64,000 nt of DNA from Acephala macrosclerotiorum. Its lineage: Eukaryota > Ascomycota > Leotiomycetes > Helotiales > Mollisiaceae. The notes below the pieces were generated by a model that saw nothing but the letters and a program-made list of their open reading frames with translations, was not told the DNA's origin and searched no databases. The stretch is from contig MU119422.1 in assembly GCA_014904845.1 (NCBI GenBank), forward strand, positions 1 to 64,000, in the 5' to 3' direction. Position 1 is the stretch's first letter. Each line of letters begins with the position of its first letter. Positions 38,133-47,872 of this stretch are shown in pieces. Position numbers and translations under genes: made by a program.

Positions 38133-38158
38133 GGCAAGGCTACAGCTGCGTTCACGTG
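38133..38158 (-). promoter_or_regulatory. Array promoter element, copy 1
   Basis: Minus strand reads CACGTGAACGCAGC, then a 7-bp insertion, then AGCCTTGCC. It matches the element found before family A and B genes, in the same orientation relative to the putative downstream frame. Confidence 0.55.
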
Positions 38159-38482
38159 CTTTGGCTCAATTCTTGAATCTAGGATGATGGTTTATATACG
38201 ATTCATAGCGGAGTGGAGCAGGGAAGACGAGTTTCGAGGCATTCTGTCTTTGGTCTTGGAGTTGGTGAGATATATGGATATTCCGGCACGGCGAGCTAGG
38301 CAATTTCGACAATCTCTACATACAGCAATGGACTCTTATACAAGGACTTTGGAAGTTTCCACAAACACTTCAAAATCAAACGAGCAAGTGTCTTGACAAG
38401 ACTTTTTTGACATAGCATTCATTGTTCGGATTGCTATCTGCCAGTACGGTTTCCCATTATAACATCCAAACTCGAAGATCTA

Positions 38483-39589
38483 TCAATCATCCCATTCCTC
38501 CAACTCGGCCTGCGGCCGCATCCCATATGGCGAATATCTTCTTGTTGCTATCGAGGTGATGCTGGGAGTCGGTGATACTGTGCTTCGATATCGAACGTGT
38601 GCCAGTTGCTCGGTCTCGACGGAGGGAAGTGGTATCTGTGATTCAGCAACTGGACCAGTTGCATTATGAATGCTGGACCAGTTTGCCTGCTGTTCTTTTG
38701 TTGGTGCTGACTCATGTCCCTCGACACGTTGGACACATAGGCTTTCGTAAATAGCTAGGTGTCTGGCCTGCGTGTCATCCTGCCACTTCCTGAGTTCTTC
38801 GGCGTCAACGCGAGCCTCGGGGTTCGAAAAGCAGCCTATGTTGGACCAAGCCTGATCAGAGTCCCAGAAAGAATCGAACATGACACCTGACGTGCCAACG
38901 ACGTTTCGTCCGGGAGGCTTGAAGTTGATTTCGTCCCGATAACGATAAGTCCTAGCAAACTCGGGTGTCCATGGCATGAAAGCCAGGCGCCAAGTGTTGC
39001 CCATATCTTTCATTATTTCCCTCGGATCCCCATGCCATTCTGCTGGGGCCAGACCATTTCGTCCTCTGCGAAGATAATGGAAGAGAGATTTGAGCTTTTG
39101 TCCGGGTTGGAGGGCTGTACATTGTGCGAATGAATGCGCCTTGACATTGCAGATGAGACAGCCACGGAGGTAGCCCTGAGGAGTGTTTGCGTTGGGATGA
39201 CCGGAGAGTTGATGTACGACGGAACCACATTCACAACAAGGCGCCTTGGGATCGAAGGGTCGGTTCTCTCGTCTCTTGTGCGCCTTCTTTTTCTTCCGAG
39301 CATCTTTCGAGTTGAGTTTCGAGGCATGGGCCCGGGTGATGCCAGGATGTTGATGAGCTGATTTATATCCCTTGACCAATAGAGGATTGTATTGTCCTGG
39401 GACATTCAGACACGCAGCGGACCCGTTTATTTGAGGCGCGGTATACCATGGTGGAGGCGGCTCCATTCGCATCTAACGCAGCACAAAGTTAGCAAAACCG
39501 CATTTGCCGAATGAAACGGGGCTTACCATATTGAAAGGACCAGTTTCTTGGTTTGGAAACCAGCGAGGTGGAGGTGCGCGATCGTTCAT
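38483..39589 (-). CDS. Family A gene 1: Cys/His-rich, probable zinc-binding protein
   Basis: Exon 1 is 39,527-39,589 and exon 2 is 38,483-39,472; the 54-bp intron has a GCTAAC branch. The product is 350 residues. After a basic linker (KKKKAHKRREN, about 80-92), the conserved module reads C-C-x-C-x5-H-Q-L-x-GHPN, T-P-Q-GYL-x-GCL-x-CN, HSF-x2-C, then PGQK, FHYxxR and a Trp-His-Gly-Asp. It continues with DSDQAWSNIGCFSNPEARV. The regular Cys/His spacing suggests a zinc-binding fold, but I do not recognise the family. Paralogues lie at 47,873-49,731 and 52,665-54,184. This is the only copy without a frame break. A promoter element lies 87 bp upstream. Confidence 0.75.
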
Positions 39590-40449
39590 AGTTGATGGTG
39601 GTGGTGTTGTTGTGGGAAAGTTCGCAAAATTCCAAACCTCGAGTCGGCGAAAGTCCAGCTCTACTCATCCGTCACGCAAGGCTACGTTCACGTGTCTCGC
39701 TTTTCGCGTCGATGCCCTAGATTCTTGTGAGGACATCAAGTGTGGAATAAGTCCTAGAACAGGCCGAAACAATGACTAATATTCTTCAAGCTCGCGAGTT
39801 CAATGCTGCATTTCAAGCACGCCTTCATTACCTGGCTTGCTATCCCGGATCCTTCTTATGACATATATTATGGAAAGGTCCTGAGCTGATGCGAGATAAT
39901 GACACTTATCTTCATGGCAAAGAAACGCGTTCGATTCTATCTTCACTAGTTAGTTCGATGTCCTAGATCCTTCTGATAACATATCTTTTGACAGAAGTTC
40001 TAGAATCGAGTAGGACAATGGCTTCCATCTTTGAGATAACGAGGCCTGTTGGATTTATCTTGGGTCTCTTTCTCAATATCACAGATTCTCGTAAAAACGA
40101 AATTCCAGGATGGTTGTAGGAAAATAGGGACATAGACTACGGTCTTCGAGGCGCATCTGTTTGAGCTTGGATTCTGCCAAGGCACTTTCTTGTCACGGGC
40201 AGAGCTTGAACAATGGGATCTTAGGGATAGTATACTTTATTTAATACTAGCTATTTACCAGAGACTCTTGTACCTTCAGGTTAGACCACTCACACTATAG
40301 ACTTCTTGCAAAAGGGACGCTATGCGAAAGCACACAAACTTTGGATTTGCTGTTATATTATCTGGTAGTGTCGACCCAGCTAATACTTATAGGCAAACAA
40401 AATATGGAGACCTCGGGCCAATCTACTGCTGGAGGATATATAGTATCGA
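39590..40449. other. Upstream of family A gene 1 and spacer
   Basis: Apart from the promoter element at 39,676-39,696 no gene is supported. Two similar stretches of about 50 bp around ATCCTTCTTATGACATAT (39,848-39,866) and ATCCTTCTGATAACATAT (39,967-39,984) form a local imperfect duplication. Confidence 0.4.
39676..39696 (-). promoter_or_regulatory. Array promoter element, copy 2 (family A gene 1)
   Basis: On the gene strand: ACACGTGAACGTAGCCTTGC, 87 bp before the ATG at 39,589. It contains a CACGTG E-box plus the shared 3' arm AGCCTTGC. Confidence 0.65.
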
Positions 40450-40980
40450 TATATCCAAGATCATAAGGTCTTTCACCGGCCGTGTGGGGGAGTCAGTGGC
40501 CACTTCGCCGCCGTCTGCGAGAATCTTGATTGTGGAGAACGAGCAGCCTTCTAACCAAAACAGGACTCATCCCAATCCGAATATTCAAGAGATAGCGTGG
40601 GGCATGGGCCCTATGGCGACAAGAGGTCGTCTCTGTCTCTGCCTCCTATGTGTCGTTCTGATGGCTGCCGTATCTGGCTTCGTCCCCATGAGCTTGTGTG
40701 GTGTTTTCCACAGCTTGGGAATAGTCCTGCTCGAATGAATATGGAGGAAGCACCAGAGGTTGTCCTTGGCCATCGTGCCCCATTGTCTCCGTCAAGTGCT
40801 GTGCCATTTCCTAAGGATCATTGCATAGTTCGTGCATATCTGCTGCAGTCCTCCACACCCCGTCAAATTATGGATACAAGCCCGGAAATCTCCACTCCTC
40901 TTCAGGCCCTAGTTGGGTATTAGCGATCATCCCGTACTTCTGATATTTATACCTCACGACTACCATCGCCAACACTTACA
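40450..40980 (-). pseudogene. Family B second copy: Gln-rich, with several in-frame stops
   Basis: The minus-strand frame TWSNL is followed by a 71-bp intron (40,909-40,979; GTAAGTG donor, CTAAT branch, CTAG end), with the codon split T|GG exactly as in the other B copies. Exon 2 starts with PEEEWRFPGLYP, like WPEEDFP in the 44-kb copy. It continues as a Gln/His/Pro-rich chain interrupted by TAA (40,868-40,870), TAG (40,811-40,813) and TAG (40,646-40,648), all in one frame. A further TAG precedes the intron (40,999-41,001). Every stop could come from CAA or CAG by C-to-T. Function unknown. Confidence 0.5.
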
Positions 40981-41162
40981 GAGGTTCGACCACGTCAACT
41001 ATTCAGCAAACAATTGGCGATGGCCGTCTAGGCCAGCTAGACCCCATACCGCCGCATGGCTCGAGTTGTGCCTCACGTGCCACCAGAAGTCATTTACACG
41101 ACCTGCAGCTGCTAGATCAAGTATATGGTGGAGATGCGACGGGGGAACCAGAGGCCTGTTTA

Positions 41163-41539
41163 CTATGGCAGAATGATAGGTGTCCGGTGGTGTACGTGTA
41201 CGAGTATCTTCAGCAGAAGGGTCGTGATCTTCGCGGGTGGAGGGTTCTCGATGTTGTTCTTGAAGAAGGATGGTTTGATGCTAAGGAAGTCGCCTTGGCT
41301 CCCTATTCAGCGCGTTAGAGGATATCGAAAGCAAGTTAGTAAAAGCACTTACACATTTTCTCCCATACAGTCCGCTCAATATTCAACTGTAGCCAGTCTC
41401 TGGATAAGTAATGATTACCGGCCGCGGGTCCTTCGTTGATGCGCTTGTGAGCCTGCGCCCACTCCTCCAAGAACTCTGCGATTTTGCCTCTGCTGGTATC
41501 GCGAGCGACCATCAGGCTACATTGACTCTCATAAGCCAT
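41163..41539 (-). CDS. Family B first copy (possibly frameshifted)
   Basis: Exon 1 is 41,353-41,539 and encodes a helical stretch ending LNIERTVWEKM. The 50-bp intron (41,303-41,352) has a GTAAGT donor, CTAAC branch and TAG acceptor, and splits the Trp codon T|GG. Exon 2 begins WSQGDF and, as read, ends at TAG 41,163. An overlapping frame in exon 2 (rich in Q, E, H, P, running to about 41,002) looks more protein-like and would join smoothly to the next B copy, so a one-base frameshift just after WSQGDF is likely. Length as annotated is 108 residues. Unrecognised family. Confidence 0.5.
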
Positions 41540-42124
41540 CTTTTCAGGACTTGGACGAGGTGGTGTTGTGGTTGTGTTTGAGGCTATTGTGGAGTTTTAC
41601 GAAATGTTCAAGTCGAATATTTGAATGCCTGGAACGTTTGACTACGCTCACGTGTCTTGCGTATAAAAAAGCAACGTATCCCAAATTCTTGCTCTACTTG
41701 ATAGAAGATGACTAGCTACACTCAGATTTTCAATGCAGCATCAATCCTCCTTTGGAAGGTTAGGGGTTTTACTCCTAGCTACAATGATTCTTATGGTAAT
41801 TCAGCACCGAGGATCACCAAGGAGTTTCGAGGTCACGAAAGCCAGATTGGGCACATGAGTTATCTAGCAGAGCTTTACGATGTTTTGAGAAGTTTGAAGG
41901 TATTTCACTCAGGAGAGACAACTGCTTTGAAAGTGAGTGCGAGCGCGTTTATGGTCTCGCGTTGGCAAAGATCGATAATGCTGCCGCAAATTATCTACGA
42001 TTATCTTAAGGCTGAGGTACGAGTCAATCTATTCTGCAGTGGTTGTGGTTTTATGGTCACATCACAAAGCGCAAGGGCTCAAAGTGTAGTCAATTGGAAG
42101 ATCATTTCATTGTTTTTTTCTAGG
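41540..42124. other. Spacer with an uncertain plus-strand frame
   Basis: Contains the promoter element at 41,640-41,656. An open frame at 41,708-42,136 (plus) of 142 codons begins 46 bp after a TATAAAAA-like stretch, but it shows no domain or paralogue. I do not call it as a gene. Confidence 0.35.
41640..41656 (-). promoter_or_regulatory. Array promoter element, copy 3 (family B, 41 kb)
   Basis: Gene strand: GACACGTGAGCGTAGTC, 101 bp upstream of ATG 41,539. Flanking ATACGCAA is shared with a related site at 51,310-51,327. Confidence 0.6.
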
Positions 42125-42526
42125 CTATCTAGTTGAGCTTCTCTTAGCCCTTCTACTCAGAAGGTTTCCAGGGGACACCACAAGGAGGTGGAAGCCCTTC
42201 GTCCCCCAGACCTCGAAGCTCCTAGAGCCACGAGATCCCCCGTCTGCTCCTCTGAACGGACAGGTCAGCCCCAACCCACTCCACGGGAGTGCAAGGAGGT
42301 CAGAATTCGACAACGCTCAAAATTCCAACGTAAAAATCAACGCGACCCCGAGCCTGCTCCTTTGAACCTGCAAGGGGGGTGAGGGTGGAAGGAAACACAT
42401 ACCTGTTGTGGTTTGGAAAAAGAAGATCGAAGCTGGAAACCTGGAGGGAAGGGGATTATATACCCACAGAATATTTGCGACACGCTAAGATCGGGGGTGC
42501 AAATAGTGCAAACAGTGTACGTGGTG
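42125..42526 (-). pseudogene. Family C copy 1: duplicated promoter plus small decayed ORF
   Basis: This block matches 51,806-52,152. Minus strand, in order: TGTTTGCACTATTTGCACC (42,497-42,520), a TATA box GTATATAATCCCC (near 42,457), a pyrimidine-rich leader with ATCTTCTTT, then a coding-like part. The most conserved part reads GTGGTGTCCCCTGGAAAC (42,168-42,187). The frame corresponding to the 52-kb copy (GDEGLPPPCGVPWKPS) hits a stop soon after, so this copy looks broken. No function recognised. Confidence 0.45.
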
Positions 42527-43123
42527 CGATTTCGGCTATAGGAAATTCTTTAACCCGTGGTTTTGCAGTAGGCTCTGTAGACTCGCGATTGGTTGCGGAA
42601 GAGGCTACGAGGGCCGGTGTTGACGGTGTTGACGGCGGTGGTGGCGGTGATGTTGAACTTCAAGTTGTGCTTGGGATAGAGGTCGAGGTACAAGAGATTC
42701 TCTCAAGTCGAGAGGTTTCGTCACCGAAGCTCAACTCACGTTTCCATGGCACTAGAGCATGACCTTTGATTTCAGGGACATTGAGAATAACGAGCCCTTC
42801 AAATGAAGTCCCTAGGTTGATCCTAGTCATCAGCGAGACACATTCACGGCAATATGACTCAGATTGATGGAAGAGTCTTTCATTAATACAGTTCAGCCTG
42901 GCAAATCAGCGGTTCCAAGTAGATGCAAAGTCCGGGTGCTCAATAATCAAGTCACCTCGAGTCACAAGTTTACGCAGAGGGATATTTGGAAAGGTTTGTG
43001 ATGGTTTTGATTGATACTATTGCCATGGAGCCTTCAAAGAACACCGGAGCCTTCAGGCCGAACCTTCTGGTCGGATCGCTTCTGTGAAATTGTGTTTGTT
43101 GCCATCAGGCACGACCTTCAAGT
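42527..43123. other. Spacer upstream of family C copy 1
   Basis: A plus-strand frame (42,379-42,762) overlaps the conserved promoter block and is Gly/Val-repeat rich; I regard it as accidental. Nothing else recognised. Confidence 0.35.
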
Positions 43124-43369
43124 CTAATCACTCATTTGAAACAAGGATAGCATAACAACGAGAGGAGTTTGGCTTAATGATGTGCCTTCTGGCAGAACTC
43201 TTCCGAGTGTGTCCCTTCCGGGAAAGACAGATACGACGATGAGACAAATTTTCTTATCAAGAGCATTGCCGCCCTCTGTGGGCGTTCCCACAGCTTCTGC
43301 AAGGCTGTCTCGGAGCAGGAGGTCCATAATCTTGGTGTCTTGAGTTGGTGATGTTGTTTGGTGGCGATT

Positions 43370-43525
43370 GGCTACGAGTGGGGCTTTGCGATCGCCGGTT
43401 AAAAAGGTGGCCCGGGTTTTTTCGATCGCGATGATGCCAGGCTGAGGTTCCAGGACTTCTTTGTTGTCTCGAAACGCCGTTGTTGTTCCGTGGCGATTGG
43501 CTACGGTCAGGGCTTCGCGATCGAA
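43370..43525. repeat. Imperfect direct repeat, about 45 bp units
   Basis: GGCGATTGGCTACG plus GGGCTT-GCGATCG occurs at about 43,370-43,398 and again at about 43,490-43,520, a local duplication about 120 bp apart. Confidence 0.6.
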
Positions 43526-43538
43526 GGGCAGGGCTATG

Positions 43539-44305
43539 CTAGCGGCGATGACCGCGACGGCCTTTGCGACAACGGCGATGGACCGGTGGTAGAGAGTTAC
43601 AGGAAGATGTATAGCAATCGTGCGTACTTGCTCTTTCTCGTCGCGATTCCTGCCTGGAGACTCTACTGCTAGACTCATCTTGGGTTCTTGACCCCCGTCC
43701 ATGGGTATCTTCGATATCTCGCCATAACTGTTGTGCAGGACTAAAGCCATCCTCGTTGCGTATTGAATTTATAACGGAGGGGTTACCAGAACCTTGCGTC
43801 TCTGATATCTCAAGAGGGAACAGATCAAGCAGCCATTCCCTCGGTGTCATAGATTGTGGCGGCGGCCGCGGACCATAAGCAGTAGGTTGTTGGTGACTAG
43901 CCTGGCTCGATTCTTGACTTGATCGAGCTTGACGAGGGCGAGGCTGGCCATTGATCGTCGACGCGGAAGCATCACTGTAGTCCTCCATTACCCAGGGGTC
44001 CTCATTCGTCCGAGGCACTTTGCCCCGCGGGAAGTCCTCCTCTGGCCCTTGAGTTTTTCGTCACTCCACGAAACATAAATCACTACCCACTACCAGGGAC
44101 ACTTACACATATTTTCCCAGATGGCCCACTCGACCCACCAATCCCGGTAACCCTCCGAGAGAGGAGTAGATCGAGCAGCAGATTTGCGCTCAACAGACTG
44201 CCTGGCTGCGACAAGCACGCGGTACAAGAACTTCAATCGTCCTCCCTGATCCGGCTCAACGCTGATACGCGCGAGAATCTGGTGGAGATAGCTCACATAG
44301 CCCAT
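43539..44305 (-). CDS. Family B third copy: longest intact reading frame
   Basis: Exon 1 (44,107-44,305) starts MGYVSYLHQILARIS and ends WAIWENM. The 59-bp intron (44,048-44,106; GTAAGT...CAAG) splits Trp as T|GG, and exon 2 (43,539-44,047) starts WPEEDFPRGK. Together they give 235 residues. The N-terminal part is helical; exon 2 is Ser/Gln/Arg-rich and probably disordered, around a short ordered segment MTPREWLLDLFPLEI. A second minus-strand frame (43,124-43,750) overlaps the 3' end and contains a repeated ANRHxTT unit, so a frameshift or extra intron near 43,700 is possible. Function unknown. A promoter element lies 116 bp upstream. Confidence 0.6.
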
Positions 44306-44420
44306 TTTGACGTTGGGTTGTGGTTGATGGAATATTTTGACGGTGAATATTGTGGGGAAAAGATGGATTCTTTTCTCGAGGCCGGTTTGGGAGACGTCCC
44401 ACCCACCTTCTTTCGTCATA

Positions 44421-44440
44421 GAAGGCTGCGCTTACGTGTC
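44421..44440 (-). promoter_or_regulatory. Array promoter element, copy 4 (family B, 44 kb)
   Basis: Gene strand: GACACGTAAGCGCAGCCTTC, 116 bp before ATG 44,305. The E-box is CACGTA here. Confidence 0.6.
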
Positions 44441-44944
44441 TACCTTCAGATTTCGGATCCAATTTTTGGATTCTTGGCGACTCCCAAAGCATAGCACAAT
44501 ATCCCGCCCCAAGCTGAACTTTTCTACTCCCATTGCGAGACTTTGAAGACACTCAACGTTGAAGGAGTTGCGGAGAACTAAGTTCAGAACACGTTCTCTT
44601 TGAATAGCTGTTCTTCCCTGCTTTTCTGGCGTATCGTAAAGGTATTAAAACGAGATCAACACTTCAGAGTCTCATTCGAGGAACCTTCAACCTTCAGTTG
44701 TCTATCAATGCTGACGTTCCAAACAAGACAATGATCATCAAGTTCTAGGAAAATCCGCTTCCAAGTCCAAACCTGGATAGTATCAATCAGACTGCAGAAT
44801 GCCCCATGCCACCAAATATCAAACCTCCGGGTATGTGTCTTTGTGCAACATGACAGTTGATGCTTGCAAATCTTCGAAGACATTATTGACTTAATTCATG
44901 TAGACTAGGGAATGCCTGAATAGGCTCAAGATAGATATCACCGC
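44441..44944. other. Intergenic
   Basis: No supported gene. A 75-codon minus frame at 44,656-44,883 has no recognisable content. Confidence 0.4.
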
Positions 44945-45997
44945 TCAATTCACTACAGACAATGCCCCTGGCGACAGGCTCTCGATCTTCTCCGATACAT
45001 CTTTCCATAATCTTTTCTGAGCCGCACTGCTTTCCTTGCTCCGAACAAAAGTCGACTCAGTCTTGATCAAACACTCACTCAAATACTGTCCATGAGTTTC
45101 CTCACCCGCAGTCACGCCATGCACCAAGGTTCTGCTCCCCGACTCAGCCGTCCTCCAAATGAGGCTGAAAATGAACCCCACAATCTTCCCCTTGTCATAG
45201 TACCTTGACAATTCCGTGGCACACCAACTAGGTTGACACAATTCACAACAACCTGACTCCGCCCACCTTTTGCACCAGCCGCTAGCCGCTCTGCAAGTTC
45301 CTTCCCAACCCGCTGGACCATCAGCTTTGTGAGTTCATATCTCTTCTACATATCGGCTGTCTTCTGATCACTGAGCACCTCCAAGATATTCCTTCCCTCC
45401 GGCACTTTCAACTGATCGCTCGGTGCAAAGACATGCTGCATCGATCCAACAATAACAAGATTCGTGTGCGAACCATTTGATTTGGCGGTTTCCTTCAGTT
45501 TCGGCAATGCCAAAACCGCAAGCAGGGTAGTCGAAATGACATTGACGGTCAGCATATTCTCATATCCTTCCGTCAGTTCGAAAGTAACCGTCTCGAGTCC
45601 AGCGTTGGCGACGAATCCATCGAGGCGCGGCAAGGTCTTTAGACGATTGCCGAATGCTAGGACAGATTTGAAGTCTCTGAGGTCGACTTGCCAAACTTTG
45701 ATGGAGGAACGAGAAAAATGCTTCAAGATGAACTTCTTTGCTGCTTCTCCTTTTTCTACATTTCGGCAGCCGAGGATGATTTTCCCAGCGTTGAGCCCTG
45801 CACTGCAGAATGCGTTAAATCATATTATTCTATTATGGGACGTTAAATACGTACAGATGTTTGGCACATTCGAGACCTAGGCCAGTGTTTCCTCCTGTGA
45901 CGACGAAAGCTTTGTTCGAAACGTTGACATTTGGGACGAATGGCTTTCCGAAGATCTGGCCTCTCAGGTATTGCTGTATCTCTGCGAAAGAAGTCAT
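44945..45997 (-). pseudogene. Short-chain dehydrogenase/reductase, inactivated
   Basis: Exon 1 (45,855-45,997) and the following exon (from 45,802) are joined by a 52-bp intron. The cofactor motif TGGNTGLG, LNAGKIILGCRN, NAG and the catalytic segment RYELTK identify a classical SDR related to fungal retinol-dehydrogenase-like reductases. Two lesions are visible. One is TAG at 45,346-45,348, just before RYELTK, where paralogous families usually keep a short polar loop. The other is a one-base deletion near 45,231 inside VVNCVN|PSWCATELS. Downstream, WCATELSRYYDKG and the C-terminal helix remain readable to 44,945. The conserved frame on both sides implies recent loss, unless these are assembly errors. 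Confidence 0.8.
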
Positions 45998-46304
45998 TCT
46001 GGTAGGTAGAGGAATGCCATGGTATTTATAAATGGCTTCAATGGAATTGTTAGTTCCTTTCAATGAACAGAAGAGTTGAACTTGGAATATAGACAGCCAG
46101 AGAGGCGAAGTCTTCCTCATCTTATAAGAAACGACAGTCTAAGACTAGAAACGCTCCCCAAGCTGTCGCAGATACATCTTCACTCATAACGTGGAATTGG
46201 CGAACAACGGACTTCTAAGGTTCCCACGCCGCACAAGCACAGCGACGTCTCGGCCCCCCTATTTGTTGTACGTGATGTCGCCAAGATTCGGCTAGTCAAA
46301 GCCC
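45998..46304. other. Intergenic
   Basis: Upstream of the SDR pseudogene. No array promoter element was seen here, so the SDR does not appear to belong to that regulatory set. Confidence 0.4.
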
Positions 46305-46541
46305 TCAAAATCCACAAAACCCGACAGGCATCGCTACCCCCCTTTCAACAAGCGAACCAGCCACAATATCACAAGCCAAATGCTCAAAATCCGCAAAGGC
46401 CGCTTGCAACTCTGGAGGGATTTCAACTTTGAGAATCGAGCTAGGATGGGGCACAGGCATGATGAATATCTCGGCCTTCGAATTTTGTCCATTGATGGCA
46501 TTGGGACGGACAATTATGGCTGTTGTCAACTTTGATGACAT
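46305..46541 (-). CDS. Small hypothetical protein (78 residues)
   Basis: ATG 46,541 to TGA 46,305, single exon, with ordinary codon use and a balanced amino-acid composition. The middle carries SILKVEIPPELQAAFADFEH, a plausible strand-helix unit. No domain recognised. It is divergent from the DUF1772 gene, 130 bp away. Confidence 0.45.
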   Translation of the reverse strand: MSSKLTTAIIVRPNAINGQNSKAEIFIMPVPHPSSILKVEIPPELQAAFADFEHLACDIVAGSLVERGVAMPVGFCGF

Positions 46542-46671
46542 CACCGTTTTACCCACTAATTAACAACTTTCCAGCTCGGTATAAACATGCACATCTCCAA
46601 CAGTAAAAAAAAACATCTCAACCTCAGAAAGAATACATAATAATCAGACTGCAATAAGCAAAACCATCAAA

Positions 46672-47420
46672 ATGGCCTCACCAACAACTACAATAATTCG
46701 TCAAAGCCTCAGCATCTCGAGCTCCCTCATCGCCTCTGGCGGAATTATCACTCGTAAACAATCCCTTTTTTTATCTAATCCTTTTGATTTCCTTGCATGG
46801 ACGCTCATGCTCACACATTTTATACCACACTAACCCGTTCTAGTCTCCTTCTTCGACATCCCCATCCTGAGACCCCAACCAGCATCCCGCTCCCTCCCCT
46901 CCATCCGCTAGCTCTTCAGTCGAGGCTCCCACGTCCCCAAGCCGCAGTTCTCTCCTCTGCCGGCTTCGCATTTCTCGCTTTCTCAACCCTGGGTCCAAGA
47001 CAAAGCATCACTCAACTATCTCGAGTCTTTAATAACAGTGGAAATTTGAATGGGTATTTGGCTGCTGCGGCATTGAGTATGAATATTGGGCCATTTACGA
47101 GATTGGCGATGATACCGACAAATTTTGAATTAATAGAGATCAATGAAAACAAAGGTGGGAAGAGGAGTAAGAGGAGCGCTGGAGAGGGTGTTGATGAGAA
47201 AGATGGTAAGAGGAGGGTGATTGATTCTGTGAATGGGGAGGGTGAGGGGAGTGAGTTTACGGATTTGAGTGGACCGCAGGAGAAGACTGAGAAAGAAACG
47301 ACGAGAGAGGATGAGGCGATGGTGAGGAAATTGTTGGATAGGTTTGGGGCACTGAATGTGTTGAGAGCGTTGTTGATTCGTGCTGGAGGAATGGTCGGAT
47401 TAGTGACTGCACTCATGTGA
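46672..47420 (+). pseudogene. DUF1772 (anthrone-oxygenase-like) membrane protein, inactivated
   Basis: Exon 1 (46,672-46,753) encodes SLSISSSLIASGGIIT. A 90-bp intron ends CACACTAACCCGTTCTAG (46,843), and exon 2 begins SFFDIPILRPQPASRSLPSIR. The family normally continues with RWLFSRGSHV; here TAG (46,909-46,911) replaces the Trp. After GSHV a one-base deletion shifts to the frame PQAAVLSSAGFAFLAFSTL, which stays open to 47,420 and includes the C-terminal helix. TGG-to-TAG is a G-to-A change on this strand. DUF1772 proteins include oxygenases of polyketide pathways, but there is no polyketide synthase here. Confidence 0.7.
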
Positions 47421-47872
47421 GAAGAGGTGGTAGACAACCTTTGAGGAAGGGTATTCGCTTCATCATCTGGAATTGGAAACAGCAGTGTCTTAAGAGTCAG
47501 CTCCGAAATTTCTCGCTCTTTCTTAGGCTTTTAACTGCCATTCTCGAACCATAACAGTGGGATCCCGTCACTGCGTCAGCAGGCTTGGTGACATATTTTC
47601 TGAAAATACATTGATGCCGCTCTAGGTTTCTATATTCTGCAAGTTGTAGGAATTTCCTGCCGAGACCCATATTTTCCTTTCCCTTCCATGGAATGACTTT
47701 TGTTCGTGCGGCACATGCCGCTGATGTTTTACAGGTTTATCATACAGGACTACTCATGCTTTTAAGTATCTTTGATTTGACATCCCCACCTGCCATGACG
47801 CTTTCCACAAGTAAGGCAATTGTTTCCACCGTACCCAGCCCCAGGCTCGTGTTCTTGAATGTATGGTGAGTA
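47421..47872. other. Intergenic, convergent ends
   Basis: Nothing recognised. Confidence 0.4.

Noticed and set aside
37679..38176. 165-codon plus-strand open frame
   Set aside because: It runs through the array promoter element, has no domain or paralogue, and competes with minus-strand coding signals.
40646..41001. Alternative genetic code with TAA/TAG read as Gln
   Set aside because: The stops fall on Gln-like positions, but all intact genes in the window end at ordinary TAA/TAG/TGA and use CAA/CAG for Gln; CpA mutation explains the pattern more simply.
41708..42136. 142-codon plus-strand open frame after a TATA-like stretch
   Set aside because: No homology to the array families and no recognisable domain; kept only as a remark in the spacer entry.
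43124..43750. 208-codon minus-strand frame next to family B copy 3
   Set aside because: Overlaps the 3' exon in another frame; the repeated ANRHxTT reflects a DNA-level duplication. It may be the true continuation after a frameshift but cannot be supported alone.
44945..47420. Secondary-metabolite cluster (SDR plus anthrone-oxygenase-like gene)
   Set aside because: No polyketide synthase, NRPS, terpene cyclase or cluster regulator in the window, and both genes are broken.
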